DNA of 64,000 nt from Asterella californica (GCA_036924285.1 JAYKYS010000012.1:10540001-10604000), one strand, 5' to 3'; positions 44,784 to 57,321 are shown, counted from the first letter of the stretch. Notes: a model not told the origin generated them from the sequence alone. Numbers and translations: made by a program.

Positions 44784-46648
44784 TGTCGTGTCGTGGACCG
44801 GCTCTTACATGAAAATCAAATTTCGTTTGTTATCGCTTCAAAGACACTCATGAGAAAAGCAAGCTAGGTCCCAGCTTACGGGCTTTTGACACGACTTCGG
44901 ATCTTCACTTTCATCGCATTAATGGATAGAGCTCGTTGTCAGCTTTCTATATACACTTTGTCTACTTCATTCGGACGCCTAGTGGAGAAGTTACAAGACT
45001 CGAAAGATGGGCAAAACAAGCTAGGCCCCAGCTTACGAGCTTTTGGCACGACTTCGACTCTTCGTTTTCATCGCATCGATGGATAGAGCTTGTGGTGAGC
45101 TTTCCATGAGCATCTTGTCTATTTCATTTGGACGCCTAGTGAAAAAGTTATGCGACTCGAAAGAAGGAAAAATCAAGCTAGGCCCTAGTTTACTTGTTGA
45201 CTGGGTATTTGCAGCTCCAAGCGCTATACTAAAGACAAGGGGTCTGCTTCCTCATTATTGATGAAAACTGATACGTACAGAGACTGATGTAAGGGGGCTG
45301 CTTAAGGGTTTGCGAGCACCTGCGACTTGTTAACGGACGGTTCGGGAGATTTGGCGGTCCAATGCAAACGCGCAAGGTGTCATTGGGTTTAGATTTGTGC
45401 AAGCTACGCGTTGGTTAAGACGGTTCGTGAAGAGACGGATCAGGGGTTGTGTTTTGAGAGAAATTGAGACGCAGGAAGTAGATTTGGAGTTTTCAATTCT
45501 CTGTGAAGGAGAGGTGGCCGTTCGGGCCGTTCTTGAGTCGAAACTTACTGTCCTTGGATCCATCGGGATCAGAACAACGAGTTTTTCAGGAAATTGAAGA
45601 CGATACAAAGTTTCATCGAGCGGTTTGGGAGTTCTGAGTGAAATTGGCTCGCAGGGAAGCGCGTACATCATATTTTCGTTCACTTGCAATCTGAGATTGG
45701 GTTGTTCTTCGCGATCGATGAGCCAAGCTCTTCGTTCTTGGTACATACGCGATCAGGGAGTCTTCATCTACGCATAGGAGAAAACCAAAGTGTGGATTGG
45801 ATTGTTGGTTTGGGTGTGGTGAGCGATTTTGAGTCGCAAGGAGTCAATTTATGTCAATTTTTTTTTACAACTTGCGATCAAATTTCTTGCGCAGTTTTGC
45901 GAGGGGAACTCCAAACGGCTTGTTTGGAGTCTCATTGAGTTCAAGATAGCCAGATCTACCTACCAGAGAAGACGGATATCATATCAGACGATCCGTTTGA
46001 GCGGTGTGTGCGGTTTTAAGCCGCAAGGAGGAGTTTTGGAATGATCAATCACCTGCGACAAAGAATCAGAGATATCTCGACTGTTGGGAGTCGGATCTGA
46101 AGGTTTTCAGGGCCAACAGAGTAAAAGAAGGAGATCCTATCGACATCTAAAGACCGCTTGGCGAAAGGAGGAAGTTCTCAAATAGATCTTTTTTGGTTCC
46201 TTCGCTACGGGTTTTGTCCTTTTGAGTTCGTTAGGGACCTAGTTGGTTATGTGTGGCTTGTGGTAGCTAGCTTTAGCTAAGAGCTTGTACATGGACGTGG
46301 TTTGGACTTGGGTTTCAATCGTGTGATACTGGTGCAGCTCTGTTTGTTAGCAAAGGGAAGTTTCTCTTGCTTTGAGCTACGCTTCGGGGATTTTGGGTCA
46401 AGGTTGAGATTCAGAGGTTCGTTTTAGAGGCTTTGAAGCAGATTACAGACCGCTCTGGTCTGTTTCTCAGTTTTGTGTTCTTAAGAAGAAAGAACCGACA
46501 GTGTACATACATTTGGAGTTAGTATATATTGTAGCATTTGTTTTCGTGGTTGTTTTTCTCTGTCTTGTTTTTGTTTAGCACACAACATCTCCACAACCAG
46601 GAACCTCACGTTTTCCTGGATATCCTTCATGCAAAATCCGACACGATA
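44784..46648 (+). repeat. LTR4, 3' LTR
   Basis: 1865 bp, TGTCGTGTCGTGGACCGG to CCGACACGATA. The ends are inverted over about 10 bp (TGTCGTGTCG, CGACACGATA). It contains ATGT at 45287-45290 where the LTR2 element used ACGT in the 5' copy. Differences from the 5' LTR are scattered at several per cent by eye, far more than between the two LTR2 copies. Confidence 0.87.
44861..45174 (+). repeat. Two tandem 157-bp units in the LTR4 3' LTR
   Basis: Units start AAGCTAGG at 44861 and 45018, with a partial unit at 45175. Confidence 0.85.
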
Positions 46649-46652
46649 ACGT

Positions 46653-47452
46653 GAGACTGGAATCGGCTTCAAGTCCTAAGGTACGTGAGGAACAGTGAAG
46701 ACAACCATCGGAGCTATCACACTAGGATCCACACAACCAATCTCCTCAACTGAGAAAGAAAATGCCTTACCATGACTAACTATCATCTGCTCAAAAGCTC
46801 GTTTCTCAACTTTAGTCAAGAAGCCACCCCTCCTATCTGGAGTTGCTCGAGTGTCTCTTGAGTAAACTTGTGTCTTATCTGTTTAGGATCTCTAAGCACA
46901 TGCTCAGTGACCGCTAACTCCATCTGCTGTCGTAAATCAACAGATAACTGGGTCGCCACTGGTTTCAGCTTCTTCGCTACAGTTTTGTATTTGGTGTGCA
47001 CCTCTGCTTCTTTACGAGAGCCACACCAGCAGATTGCATCCTTCCATCTACTCTCTAGTCTTGGATGAGAACGCGACTGTAAACACGAGACAACCTCCTC
47101 ATAGACTTTACGAGAGTGGATGGAGATCACCACCCTTCCTCTCATCCGCTCCATCAACCTATCTACATCATCTACCCAACGAACAAAAGACTGTACACCT
47201 TCATCCAGAACTCATATACAGCACAGATTTGCTGCATACTTCTCCATCTACCATCTACTCTTCTCAATCAAATCCTCTATATCGCGTGAACTCACTCCAA
47301 TCGTCAAAACTGAAAGTCATCAAACCAGATTTCCAACTATGTACAGTATAGTTACTCTCTGAATCTTGAACAACCTCTTCGTCAGCCTCCTGTGATCCCT
47401 CAGGCTGCTCAAGCGGGATCATAGTAGCAGTGGATCCATCACTCTTGTTATC
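46653..47452 (-). pseudogene. Gypsy relic pol (outermost nest host), linker and RT start
   Basis: Continuation of 33841-34652 on the far side of LTR4. From 47157 leftward the frame has TKYKTVAKKLKPVATQLSVD and KFTQETL (the linker), then RAFEQMIVSHGKAFSFSVEE, IGCVDPSVIAPM and KPIPVSR up to the target site at 46652. 47158-47452 is linker or protease-side sequence with broken frames. The LTR1 at 47457 truncates it. Confidence 0.78.
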
Positions 47453-47456
47453 GCGT

Positions 47457-47850
47457 TGTCAGAGTGTGATCCGTCTACGTAAGAAAGCGTTGGGCTTCTA
47501 GCTGTGGTTGTTTACTCAAGAGGTAGGCCTTTCAGGTTACAACAGGGCGCTATAAACATTCAACACATGTTTGTAGGATCCTCTAATATGTTCAGAAAGT
47601 GAAATTTAGGTCTAACTAGTAGTAATAGGATCAGACGGTGAACTTTAACATCAAGGAGAGGAAACATATGATGGTTCAGACTTCTAAAATTCTCTTTCAT
47701 GTAAAAGAGGCCCTACTGAACACACACACGAAGTTTCAGCCTGAGATCACAATAAAAAATCCAGCGCTTCCCTGAATAGACGTATCACATTCTTCATGAT
47801 CATATCACAGCCAGAAGGTTCTTTCTCAAAAAAACTCTCACCTCGACAAC
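47457..47850. repeat. Chimeric LTR of two opposed LTR ends
   Basis: 47457-47746 is the U5 end of LTR1 in minus orientation (TGTCAGAGTGTGATCC, preceded by GCGT). 47755-47850 is a plus-orientation U5 end (AGCGCTTCCC, CAGCCAGAAGG, CACCTCGACA, followed by ACGG). The two are joined tail to tail, losing the U3 parts. The right part resembles the left end of the mosaic LTR at 21423. Confidence 0.7.
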
Positions 47851-47854
47851 GGAT

Positions 47855-48958
47855 GACATGTTTTGTCTATGTTCATGTAGTCAAACTTCAAAAAGAAACT
47901 CTTGTTAATTTTTGACAACTCTAGGTCTAAGTACATGTAGATACGAGTCATTTGTAAAGCGGAGATATTAAAATCAATCATCAGACCATTTGTTCGAAAG
48001 AAAAAAGAATCTAATAACACTCTGAGAAATATGTAGGATCTCGAACTCAGACAAATCGTCAAGATCGTTTGGAGTGTCTAGACTAAGAGCACTCTCCTTC
48101 TTTGACGAAAGATGGCCATATAGATTGCATTTGTCTATCGCTATAATATTTTTTTCTCCGGACATGGTCGTCAATAAAAAAAAACACATCATCGAGAGAG
48201 AAGAAGAACATAAAATACATATCGAGGACAAATAGAGTAGATGACATATCTTTCTTGGAGAAAATAGAAGAAGAGAAATAATAAAGTCACATAACATGCA
48301 CTGCTACCAAAGAATATTACAACAAAGGCATGATAATTAAAATTTTCACTTTCATCTAATATTTCATATATATTTGCGTGGCTACCATTTCTTCTGAATT
48401 AACGTAAAAAGCATTTTCTAAAAATACTCCAACCTCCTAGCAGCACCAATATTTCACTCCGCTAGAGGCGCTTGTCGCGTTCCTTCCTTTCCCCAGAACC
48501 GGATGCTGCACGCATAATTTTGATTCGGGGCATTTTCAAAGCAGGCCTCGACGTACACAAAGTGAGTGAGTTTTGTTCCCCAGCGCAATACACAATACAG
48601 CGGAGGGGAAGCGCAGTAAAGTCCTTGGTACGGATGGTTCCGTGTATTCGCTTCCACCTAAGGGCCTTAAGACACAGGACAGACAATCACGGAGTTCCTG
48701 GAAGCCTGTGTAGGCAGTCCAAGCCTCTGCTGATGCACTGGCGCTGCCATTGCTCTTTCCTCGCATAGCGTCGAGGTTTGACCTGGAGGAGAGAAGGGGG
48801 AAGGTGTTCGGCGATAAGAGAGAGAGGGGAAACGAAACAGGACGTCGTGAACCAGGTCGGAATGATGGTTCGCCGTGTGGATCGCTGGCGTGGAGTAGAT
48901 CAGTGATAGAGCAAGGATCGGAGTCAGTGAAGCGGGTTCAAGCAGCAGTAGTAGCAAA
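47855..48958. other. AT-rich upstream region of SCYL1
   Basis: 47855-48430 holds AT-rich minus-strand open stretches (to 48297) without a recognised domain. 48430-48958 is more GC-rich and unlike any repeat in the window, and probably contains the promoter and 5' UTR of SCYL1. No TATA box or transcription start could be placed with confidence. Confidence 0.4.
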
Positions 48959-51900
48959 ATGTTGAAGTTTCTGAAGGGAGTGGTGGGATCGGGAGGTGGA
49001 ATCAAAGATTTGCCGTATAACATCGGAGAGCCTTACTCCACTGCTTGGGGCTCCTGGACTCATTATCGCGGCACGTCCAAGGTTAGCGTTGTTGCTTTTT
49101 GCTCTTTCTTCTTTTTCAAATCAATCGTTACTGCTGTTCCTCCATCACCCCACGTCGCAGGGAACTTTCATGAGTCCAACCATGAGATCTGGTGAGTGGT
49201 TCAAGGTGGAGACTTCAGTCTGTTCCGAAAATAAGCTATTCGGAGAAATTTGGATTGGCGGGAGAGCTGGACTATCACTTAGGGCTGGACAAGGCACTGA
49301 AATCTATCATGCTGCGGCGAGTGCTTAGTCGTTCTGTAATCAGTATCTGGCAGGCCTTTGTTTTGAATGTAGTCAGTCCGCGTTAGTTATCTATTTGTAA
49401 CAGCTATCATGCCGGTACTGGAACGACAGGCTTATGCAGTAAAGGTCTTTCATGTATAAGGATTTCTGCGAAGGCTTCTGAGCTATAACTGCAAAGCGGA
49501 AGATTTATTTCCGGAGCTCGAGGGTCTAATTTTCTAAGTAAAATGCGGATCCTGAATTCTGGTTCAGAGCTCATCCAAGTGTTCTCTTTGATATGTGTTC
49601 AAGAAGATGGGTTAAACTTACATCAGTTTTATTCCTCTCTGAAGCCAGTTGTCTCCGAACATGTTCCGGTGTATATTTTGTTAGTTTCTTTCCTCTCTGG
49701 AGAGAATCATTTGTTCAGTAATTACCTGTGGCTATTTTGGCTTGCGGAAGCACTCGTTAACTCAACTGTTAAGTTCACGTAGCGGGATACACTCACCGAA
49801 TTGTATCAGCCGATCCAGATTGAGGTTTAAGGACTGAAGGACAGCCTAGTGGGCCTTGATTGCGTTATTCCTGCTCGCAGTTCTTCCCACTTCATTCTAT
49901 GAGCCGGAATAAGTTCATCGTGTACGGGCACTGGGAAGAAACATCATTGCTTGCAGATGCTGATAAACTAATCCTTATAGATTCTAGACCCTGCTCTAGC
50001 AGGAGAGATGCGCTGTAATACCTAGTTACTACGAAAGTTATGGTTAAAGGATAAATGCCTTCATTCTTTTAGATCATTCTGTTTAACTTAGTGGTTGGTT
50101 CTTTCTCAAACAGGATGACAACGCACCAGTATCAATATTTTCACTAGCCGGAACCAATGCTCAGGATACCCGGCTTGCGGCTGCGCGTAATGGTGCAAAA
50201 AGGCTTCGCACAGTAAGAATGTTTGACTTTGGATATGAGAGAGCTTTTGTTTTCTGGACTGCATAGCATTGAGAAATTTCTGTCATCAGTAACGAGTATC
50301 TCTGTTCAAGAGTTAGTATGAATGCCAAATTTTTGCATCAGACCACCAACTTAAATTTCGTTCTCTCATCGACCACTCCATTACGCTGAACACTGCTCTT
50401 ACGCAGGTTCGGCATCCCAACATTCTCTCCTATCTTCACAGCACAGAAGCCGAAGTAATCGAAGGGGGTGTTACAAAGCCAACTATTTACATTGTCACAG
50501 AACCCGTTATGCCCCTAGCAGAAAAGATCAGGGAGCTCAACTTGAAAGGAACACAGCGGTAAGTAAGGGCATTTTGTTGCGTTTGTGAATCACCTCCCTA
50601 GAAAGTAGTGCTGTATGTCTACTACGTAATATCTGCGGTTTCGTATTACTGGAATTATGTCCTCTTTTCCGTTCGAGTGTGTCCCACTTGAGTGCTCGGG
50701 TTCATAAAGGTTTTTTCATCGTAACTTTAGTTGTCGGTATCGGAGCTGGGAGTTAACAAAATGCATCACTGTGACAGAGATGAGTTCTTTGCGTGGGGTC
50801 TTCATCAGGTTACGAAAGCAGTTAGCTTTCTCAATAATGACTGCAAGCTCGTACGGTTAAAATCACTAAACTTGGGGATATAGCTCCCATTAATTTATTA
50901 CTTTTGGTAGCTCTTGTGAAAAATAGCCGCATACTTCAACGCATTTTAAATAGGCTGTCTGCACATTCCAGTAGTTTTCTTATTTTCCATAGATTACGCA
51001 TTTTAGGTTACTACGTTGAGTAGGTACAATCGGTACCGCTTACACTATGAGCGTACCACCTTCAGATTTCAAGACAGAGATATCGGTTTTCTTGCACGTT
51101 CTAGGTCCACGGGAATGTATGCGTGGATGCTGTGGTGGTTACCCCAACACTCGATTGGAAGCTGCATGCGTTTGATGTCTTGTCTGAGTTTGACGGGGGC
51201 AACCCAGCTGCTTCCGGCCCTATGCTGGTAAGAGTGCCTCTTTGGAAGGAGGTCTTGAATGTTGCTCAAATGGGTCTACCAGTAGTAAGAGCAAGTAGCA
51301 CAAGGTAGACTTGCGAATAATACTTGCTAGTTGCGACAGTTGCTGGTGAACTATAATTACCGTAAATGAACACCCGAAACTTGTTCCCAGTAACCAAGGA
51401 GGAGGAATTACTCGCCCACTGTTAACACTTTTTTCTCAGTTTATGTTGAGTAGGCCTACCAGAGCTTACGTTGAGGTCAGTTGGTCATTTTTGCCTCTTT
51501 GGACTAACCATCGTACCAGTATGTTCTAGTCATGAGAAGTACGATGACGCCTCCTCGACTCAATACTTGGCTTGTTAGGGTGGCTCACGGATGAACTATG
51601 AGACCATTTCTGTTGTGATCTACCTTGCACCTCATAAGACGGTTGTATGTGCGGGGAACGTTGCAGCAATACGACTGGTTGGTGGCCCCTCAGTACAAAT
51701 CTCAGGAACTTGCAAAGGCCGATTGGGCTATCATTAGAAAATCAGCAGCGTGGGCTGTTGACTCGTGGGGTCTCGGTATGTTTGCACCATCCATTCTGTT
51801 GATGCGGCGTTCTGGCTCTGTTCAGTCAACTCATGTGTGTAACCGTACACTTAAAATCATATTTGGCTGGCGGTGTTCTGTTTGTAGGTTGCTTGATATA

Positions 51901-54900
51901 TGAATTGTTCGTTGGCTCGAAATTGACAAAAACAGAGGACCTTCGCAACACCCAGGCCATCCCTAAGGTGGTTCAATTCCTGTAAGCTTGGATTTTGAAA
52001 TTTTGGACAATTTAATGCGTCTGAAAACCAGACAACTGCTGTTACGCAACTGTTACTGTCTGGGTGTGTACATTGTTTCACCAGGTATTATTCAGCATAG
52101 GCTAATCATTCTCAAGGTATGTCTACTTCGCTTTGTTGCCTACAAACTGAGACCAAGTTCATTCATCAGACATTGCTTCCAGATTACCAAAGATTACTAG
52201 GGTCTGTTCCCGCACGAAGGATGAACCCGTCAAAGCTCGTAGAGAATAGTGGTGAGTTTCTTCATCTATTCGTTATGAGTAATACTCAGATGTTAGAATG
52301 TCAAAAATTGGATGTGAGTAAGTCCTGATGGTAGAATGAGGTTGAGTATTTAGTCGCGATTTGTACGATATAAGTCTTTCGTCACCAATCACATGCCAAA
52401 GCTGCGAGGAGCTGGAAAATTAAGACACTGTTCTATCTACAGAATTCTTTCAGAATAAGCTTGTGGAAACGATTCAGTTTATGGATGTCCTGAATCTCAA
52501 AGACAGTGTGGAGAAGGACTCTTTCTTCCGCAAACTTTCTACATTGGTTGAACAACTGCCGCGAGAGATTGTTCTGAGGAAGGTGATTACTACGTATGGT
52601 TTCCATCACTCATGTTTGATGTACACATCAAAATAAGATCTCCTTTGATATTGATACGGCGCAACTTCGTGGTGCTTGTTCGTACCTTGTTGTTTTCTGT
52701 ATCCGTCACGTTGAACATGGAACCTGCTCATCTTCACACTTTTGGAGACTCGGAATTGTCAGTGAAAGGTTTGTGACGGTAATACTTTGGTGGTGTTTTC
52801 TCGATAGTTGCTCCCACTTCTTGCTTCTGCGCTGGAATTTGGTTCTGCTGCTGCACCAGCCTTGAATCCCCTGTTGAAGATGGGATCCTGGCTTTCTCAG
52901 GATGAATTTAATGCCAAGGTACTCTCTTTGGCTATGATTTCCTTTTGCACGAAAAATGAAGAATTACTGTCATATACCTTTCTAGAACTGATGTCAAGAT
53001 TGTCAGCACCAAAGTCTAGTGGAGCAGTCGTAATCAAGCAATACAGTAGAGCCAGTATACATCGGTACCGTTCGTCCTTTCTTCTATAAGCCGGATGTTC
53101 GATTGAAAATTTTTGTGTGTACGGACATTCCACATCCAAACGGGATAATAGACAAAAGAGAACATTCTGTTAGCAGTAAAATATCGGAATCACCCGAAGC
53201 ATGTCAAAGGATATCCCTATTTTCCTATTCCTGTATGGTTCTTATACTGGATGACGGAAATATTGGCAGGTTCTGCCGACTGTTATCAGACTTTTTGCCT
53301 CAAGTGACAGAGCCATCCGGGTTGGTTTACTACAACACATAGAAAACTTTGGAAGTGGGCTTTCAACCCAAGTTGTCGATGAGCAGGTAATCGAACTGCT
53401 TGAGAGTCTTGTGAACATTTGCAGGCGGTGATGTGACCATGTTTGTGAGTTTGCTTCACTTTAGGTTGATGTCAAAGTGCGTCCATAGAAGCCTGTCATA
53501 CCTTCACTTCTTTTTTTCAGTCTTAAGTTTCGATCGTCGGACCTGTACGTGGTCCTTGTAAGTGAGAATGTAGAGAATCCGTAATCAAAATACCTAAGCA
53601 ATTTGTTTTTTCCTTTCATAATACAGGTCTTTCCTCATGTAGCCACTGGCTTCTCAGATACTTCAGCGTTTCTGCGTGAACTCACATTGAAGTCTATGTT
53701 GACTCTCGCTCCCAAGGTATGTTCTTATTTGCCCATCAAAGCTAGTTCTGGGTGGTGACTCCGAACAAGAAATCTGGAAAGCCAGAACATTGTTGTTTAA
53801 TCAGGGAAGAGGAAGCCCATCTCTGAGTTCTGATGATTTATATACTTACAAAGTGCAGCATTTAAATTAAATGTCAGACTAAAACCTTCATTCCTTGTCC
53901 TCACATGCAGCTTTCGCAGCGAACAATCACTGCATCGCTCTTGAAATACCTCTCGAAGCTTCAGGTTTGTTCCCAGCCTGTCAGATAACTCACTACCAAA
54001 CCAACATGGTGTGGATGATTGATTGCACATGCCTTCGTCTTAGCGTGATCTTTTAGGGGGTACTCTGGAAGAGCGTAACTGCTTTTAACACATTTTGTTT
54101 GTACCTCGTACACAGGTACGAGGACTAGTCTAGTATCCTGAAGAATTACCTTCGAGTTTTCTTCTTACTTCTCTGTGGCATGGGTTCAGGTTGATGAAGA
54201 ACCCGCTATTCGAACAAATACAACCATTCTTCTGGGCAATATTGCTGGTCATCTGAACGATGCAGTAAGCATTCAAGTCCATCAATTGCTTCGTTTGCAC
54301 ACACGGGACGAGGGACAGACAGGGACACTTTAATATAGCTTGGTTTTGTTCTTAGCTGGAAGTGTAGTTCCTAGGTGATTGCTGGATTAGTTGTGAGGTT
54401 CTGAATAAATTATCTCGTAGTTTCGCTTAGAATACGTACTTTAATTTATCAACTGTCTTGAAGAAATTATCTTATCGCATATCTTTGCATAGAGGACTGG
54501 GGCTTACCTCTACTTTACACTCATTCACGAGATATATGTGTCATTTTGGCGTTTCTCCTGCGGTCTACACAGTAGTATTATAGTTTCCGGGTTTCAGAAT
54601 AGTCGCAAGTACGTGTTTTCAGCTCTCGAGAAGGGTGATTTCTCAACGATTAACCGTGTTGAAACTTTCACGAAAGTACTATCGTGATGTTTGATACCTC
54701 ATCTGATGCAGACAAGAAAGCGAGTTTTGATCAATGCATTCACTGTGCGTGCCCTACGTGATGGATTCGCTCCAGCGAGAGGAGCTGGTAAATCTCTAAG
54801 TCATAGAAAGGTCCTGTTGACTTCGCGTGCCTTCGAGTCTAGGAAATAAATCCGCTTCGGTTATTTATTCCGTTCAACAAATTTTCCGCTGTGGGCACAC

Positions 54901-56835
54901 TAACTCACGCTGCTGTGATGACATTTGCTTGAAGGAATCATGGCACTTACGGCAACTATGGAGTACTACGACGCAACAGAAATAGCAACTCGCATACTCC
55001 CTCACCTCGTCATACTTACAGTGGATGGTGACAGGTAGTTTCCAGCCTCTTACCAGTGTGTCTCTTTGCCCAGAAGTTAATTAGCAGCGATCTTTGGTAA
55101 TCTCTGATATTCTCATGCTGCTTTTGATAATTTTCAAAACACTGCCGGGACGTTTTTGACTGCGGAAACTTTTGGCGCTCATTGCTCCGTTCCTCTTGCA
55201 GTGACGTGAGGACGAAGGCGTTTCAGGCAACAGAGGGTTTCTTACAGTCTATCAAACAGTACCATGAGAAGGTAAATTGAAAATACCGCTCGGCTTCTCG
55301 ACTCAATTTTATGCTTGAAAACATTCTGTGCACGGAACTATGATGTTGCTTTCTAAGACTTATGCTGATGGGATACTTGGAAACAGGTGAATCTTGGAGG
55401 AGATGGCATATCAATTCTTGCAGATGCTTCTGGAATAAGTGCCAACTCAGGACTTTTGGGGTAAGGTTCTGTCTGTTAAGTTCCACTGCAGAACTCTTAA
55501 GCACATAGCCTTTCGTAGTGCATTGCTTCACTAGTGTCTGACCGAACTGTGTTCAGTCACCGATCTAACAGATGTGCGACTCATACAGCAGTGGAAGGTA
55601 AGCACTCGAGATTTGTGTGGAACAAACATCGAGCCTATTATACATTGTTTCCACTCAGCTTTTTGACTCCCTTTCTTTGCTCGATTGATGGCCAACAAGA
55701 GTTTTCTTTTTGACGGTTTGACTGGGATGCTAAAAGAGTATATGTTTCCCAGATGGGCGGTGAGCTCCCTGACGGCAACGAAGACAAAACCAGAAATTGG
55801 CCCTTCTGCTACCTCCCAACCTTCAGGAACCTCTTCACCGGAAATGATCTCAAGAAACTCTGGTATGTCCCGACCTGCCTCTTGCTTGTTTCCTTTGTTT
55901 GTAGGTGAAACTTTGGAGTTACCAGTTCAGGGCTTTGAAAGGACGAGTTGGGAACCTTACTGGAAGAAATCTACGTTGCAAGGGTGAAATAAGAATGACA
56001 GTGCTTCATTCATTTTTCCAGTTGGTTCTGAAATCGTTTCCCGTTATCACAGGAGTGTCAGTGTCCGAGAGACCGCCACCTCCACCTGTCTCGGTGTACA
56101 CCACGTCCTACCAGCCCGAAACTCCAGCTGTTTCATCTCCCACGTCGGATGGCTGGGGGGACGTAGGAGAGAACGGAAACGCTAATGGTGACGATGACAA
56201 TGATGCTGATGGTTGGGGAGACATGGGTCTAGTGGAGGAACCAGCTCTTGCAAGAATACAAGCGGCACAGCAAAAACCTGTGTCTAGCACAAGAACGCAC
56301 ATAACTACCACCACCACGACTGTAAAATCAAGTAAGGGTAGTTGTATGTAGGAGAATGGTTGGCGCGTATTTTGGCTGTTCAGAACAGGAAAGTGAGTGG
56401 GTGCAGAGTGTGGGAAATAGTGTCTTCTGATTGCTAGATTTCTCGTCTCCGCTGCTTTCAAGTGTTAGTTCCGTGTTAACAAGTTATCATGGGTATTCTT
56501 TTACAGATGTGGATACCTCTCGACCAAGCGTCACTAAGAGCTACGCGGAAACTCGAAAAGCAGCGGATGACGACGATCCATGGGCTGCCATCGCGGCTCC
56601 TCCCCCGTCAAGTACTGCAAAACCTCTTAGCTCGGGTTCAAGTGCTTCGAGTGGAAGGGGTTCATTAGCTCCTAGGGTGAGACCAGGCCAACATGTATCT
56701 TTAGGCCAACACGTATCTTTAGAGAAGGCTCTGGGAGGTTCGGGGGCCAGCGATGCTGGGAGGGGTGGCAGAAGTAGGGGTAGATCAGCACCCATGAAAT
56801 TAGGGGCTCAACGTGTAACTCGACCGCTCGAATAA
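48959..56835 (+). CDS. SCYL1: SCYL1/CTEXP-type protein, N-terminal kinase-like, 821 aa
   Basis: Exons: 48959-49081, 50114-50212, 50407-50558, 50778-50850, 51105-51227, 51667-51775, 51888-51967, 52170-52251, 52443-52582, 52808-52918, 53270-53386, 53627-53716, 53911-53964, 54190-54264, 54712-54787, 54935-55034, 55202-55271, 55387-55460, 55753-55862, 56053-56331, 56507-56835. All introns are GT-AG and the frame stays open for 822 codons including the stop. Residues ~25-280 are a pseudokinase: no Val-Ala-Val-Lys lysine (VSIFSLAG instead), HGN replaces HRD (CKLVHGNV), AFD replaces DFG. Residues ~310-570 are HEAT-like repeats ([38 protein letters not shown]). The tail is disordered, with two DGWGD motifs near 650-680 and a basic Gly/Arg end. 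Known relatives (yeast Cex1, human SCYL1, Arabidopsis CTEXP) act in tRNA export and COPI trafficking. The start begins [10 protein letters not shown], as in plant homologues. Confidence 0.95.
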
Positions 56836-57321
56836 CATATAAATGCAGTAGATATCATCTATATATCACTTCAGTACAGGTATTTGATTTTGTCCGTCTC
56901 CGAATAAAGCTTGAGCCAATTTTTTATTACGAACCTTCCATAGACTTCGGCCTCGTTACTGGGAGCAGTAGTATGATCACCTTCTCCACCCGTTAACGCG
57001 AGCAGGTGACGGAGAAGGTCGGTACAGCGTTATTAGCGGATTTCTACTTACCATCCTCACAACACGTCCTATCGTCCGACCGTCTGTAACTTCTGTCAAT
57101 TTTGAATGTAGGAAACGTTTGGCTGCTTTTTCTGTTTTTCCGTTTCCATAATCCCTTTGTAATGCGCAGTGTCTTCGGTGAACAAACTCCCCGACTGTGT
57201 GTCTCCTGCTTGCGTGATCTGCAAGGATTACAATGGGACCTTGATCTCAAGCACGATTCAGTGAATCAAGCTGTTATCTGATCTGAATTGTTTGGTTGTG
57301 GGAAGGACATGAGCACTGTCC
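56836..57321. other. 3' UTR and intergenic sequence
   Basis: A 9-bp inverted repeat (56980-56988 with 57011-57019) lies just downstream of the polyadenylation signal. No coding feature supported. Confidence 0.45.
56903..56908 (+). terminator. AATAAA polyadenylation signal of SCYL1
   Basis: Canonical hexamer 68 nt after the stop codon. The cleavage site cannot be placed. Confidence 0.6.

Larger units (their letters stand above)
34657..46648 (+). mobile_element. LTR4 element, gag-only, with nested insertions
   Basis: Flanked by ACGT at 34653-34656 and 46649-46652. 5' LTR 34657-42584 (interrupted by the LTR2 element), gag relic 42662-44140, a purine-rich tract (GGTTTGGTGGGGTGGA) and 3' LTR 44784-46648. 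There is no protease, RT or integrase, so it looks non-autonomous. Its gag is related to the LTR1 gag. Confidence 0.85.

Noticed and set aside
47838..48297. AT-rich minus-strand open frames as a host gene
   Set aside because: Low-complexity hydrophobic text, no start context or domain. Kept as unassigned.
48454..48768. Overlapping small open frames on both strands upstream of SCYL1
   Set aside because: No family motifs, mutually overlapping on both strands, in a GC-richer promoter/5' UTR region. Likely chance frames.
48959..52582. SCYL1 as an active protein kinase
   Set aside because: The ATP-binding Lys, the HRD Asp and the DFG Asp positions are replaced, as in the known pseudokinase family.
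56980..57019. 9-bp inverted repeat as a Rho-independent terminator
   Set aside because: The gene is a spliced eukaryotic gene with a polyadenylation signal. The stem is short and no T-run follows.
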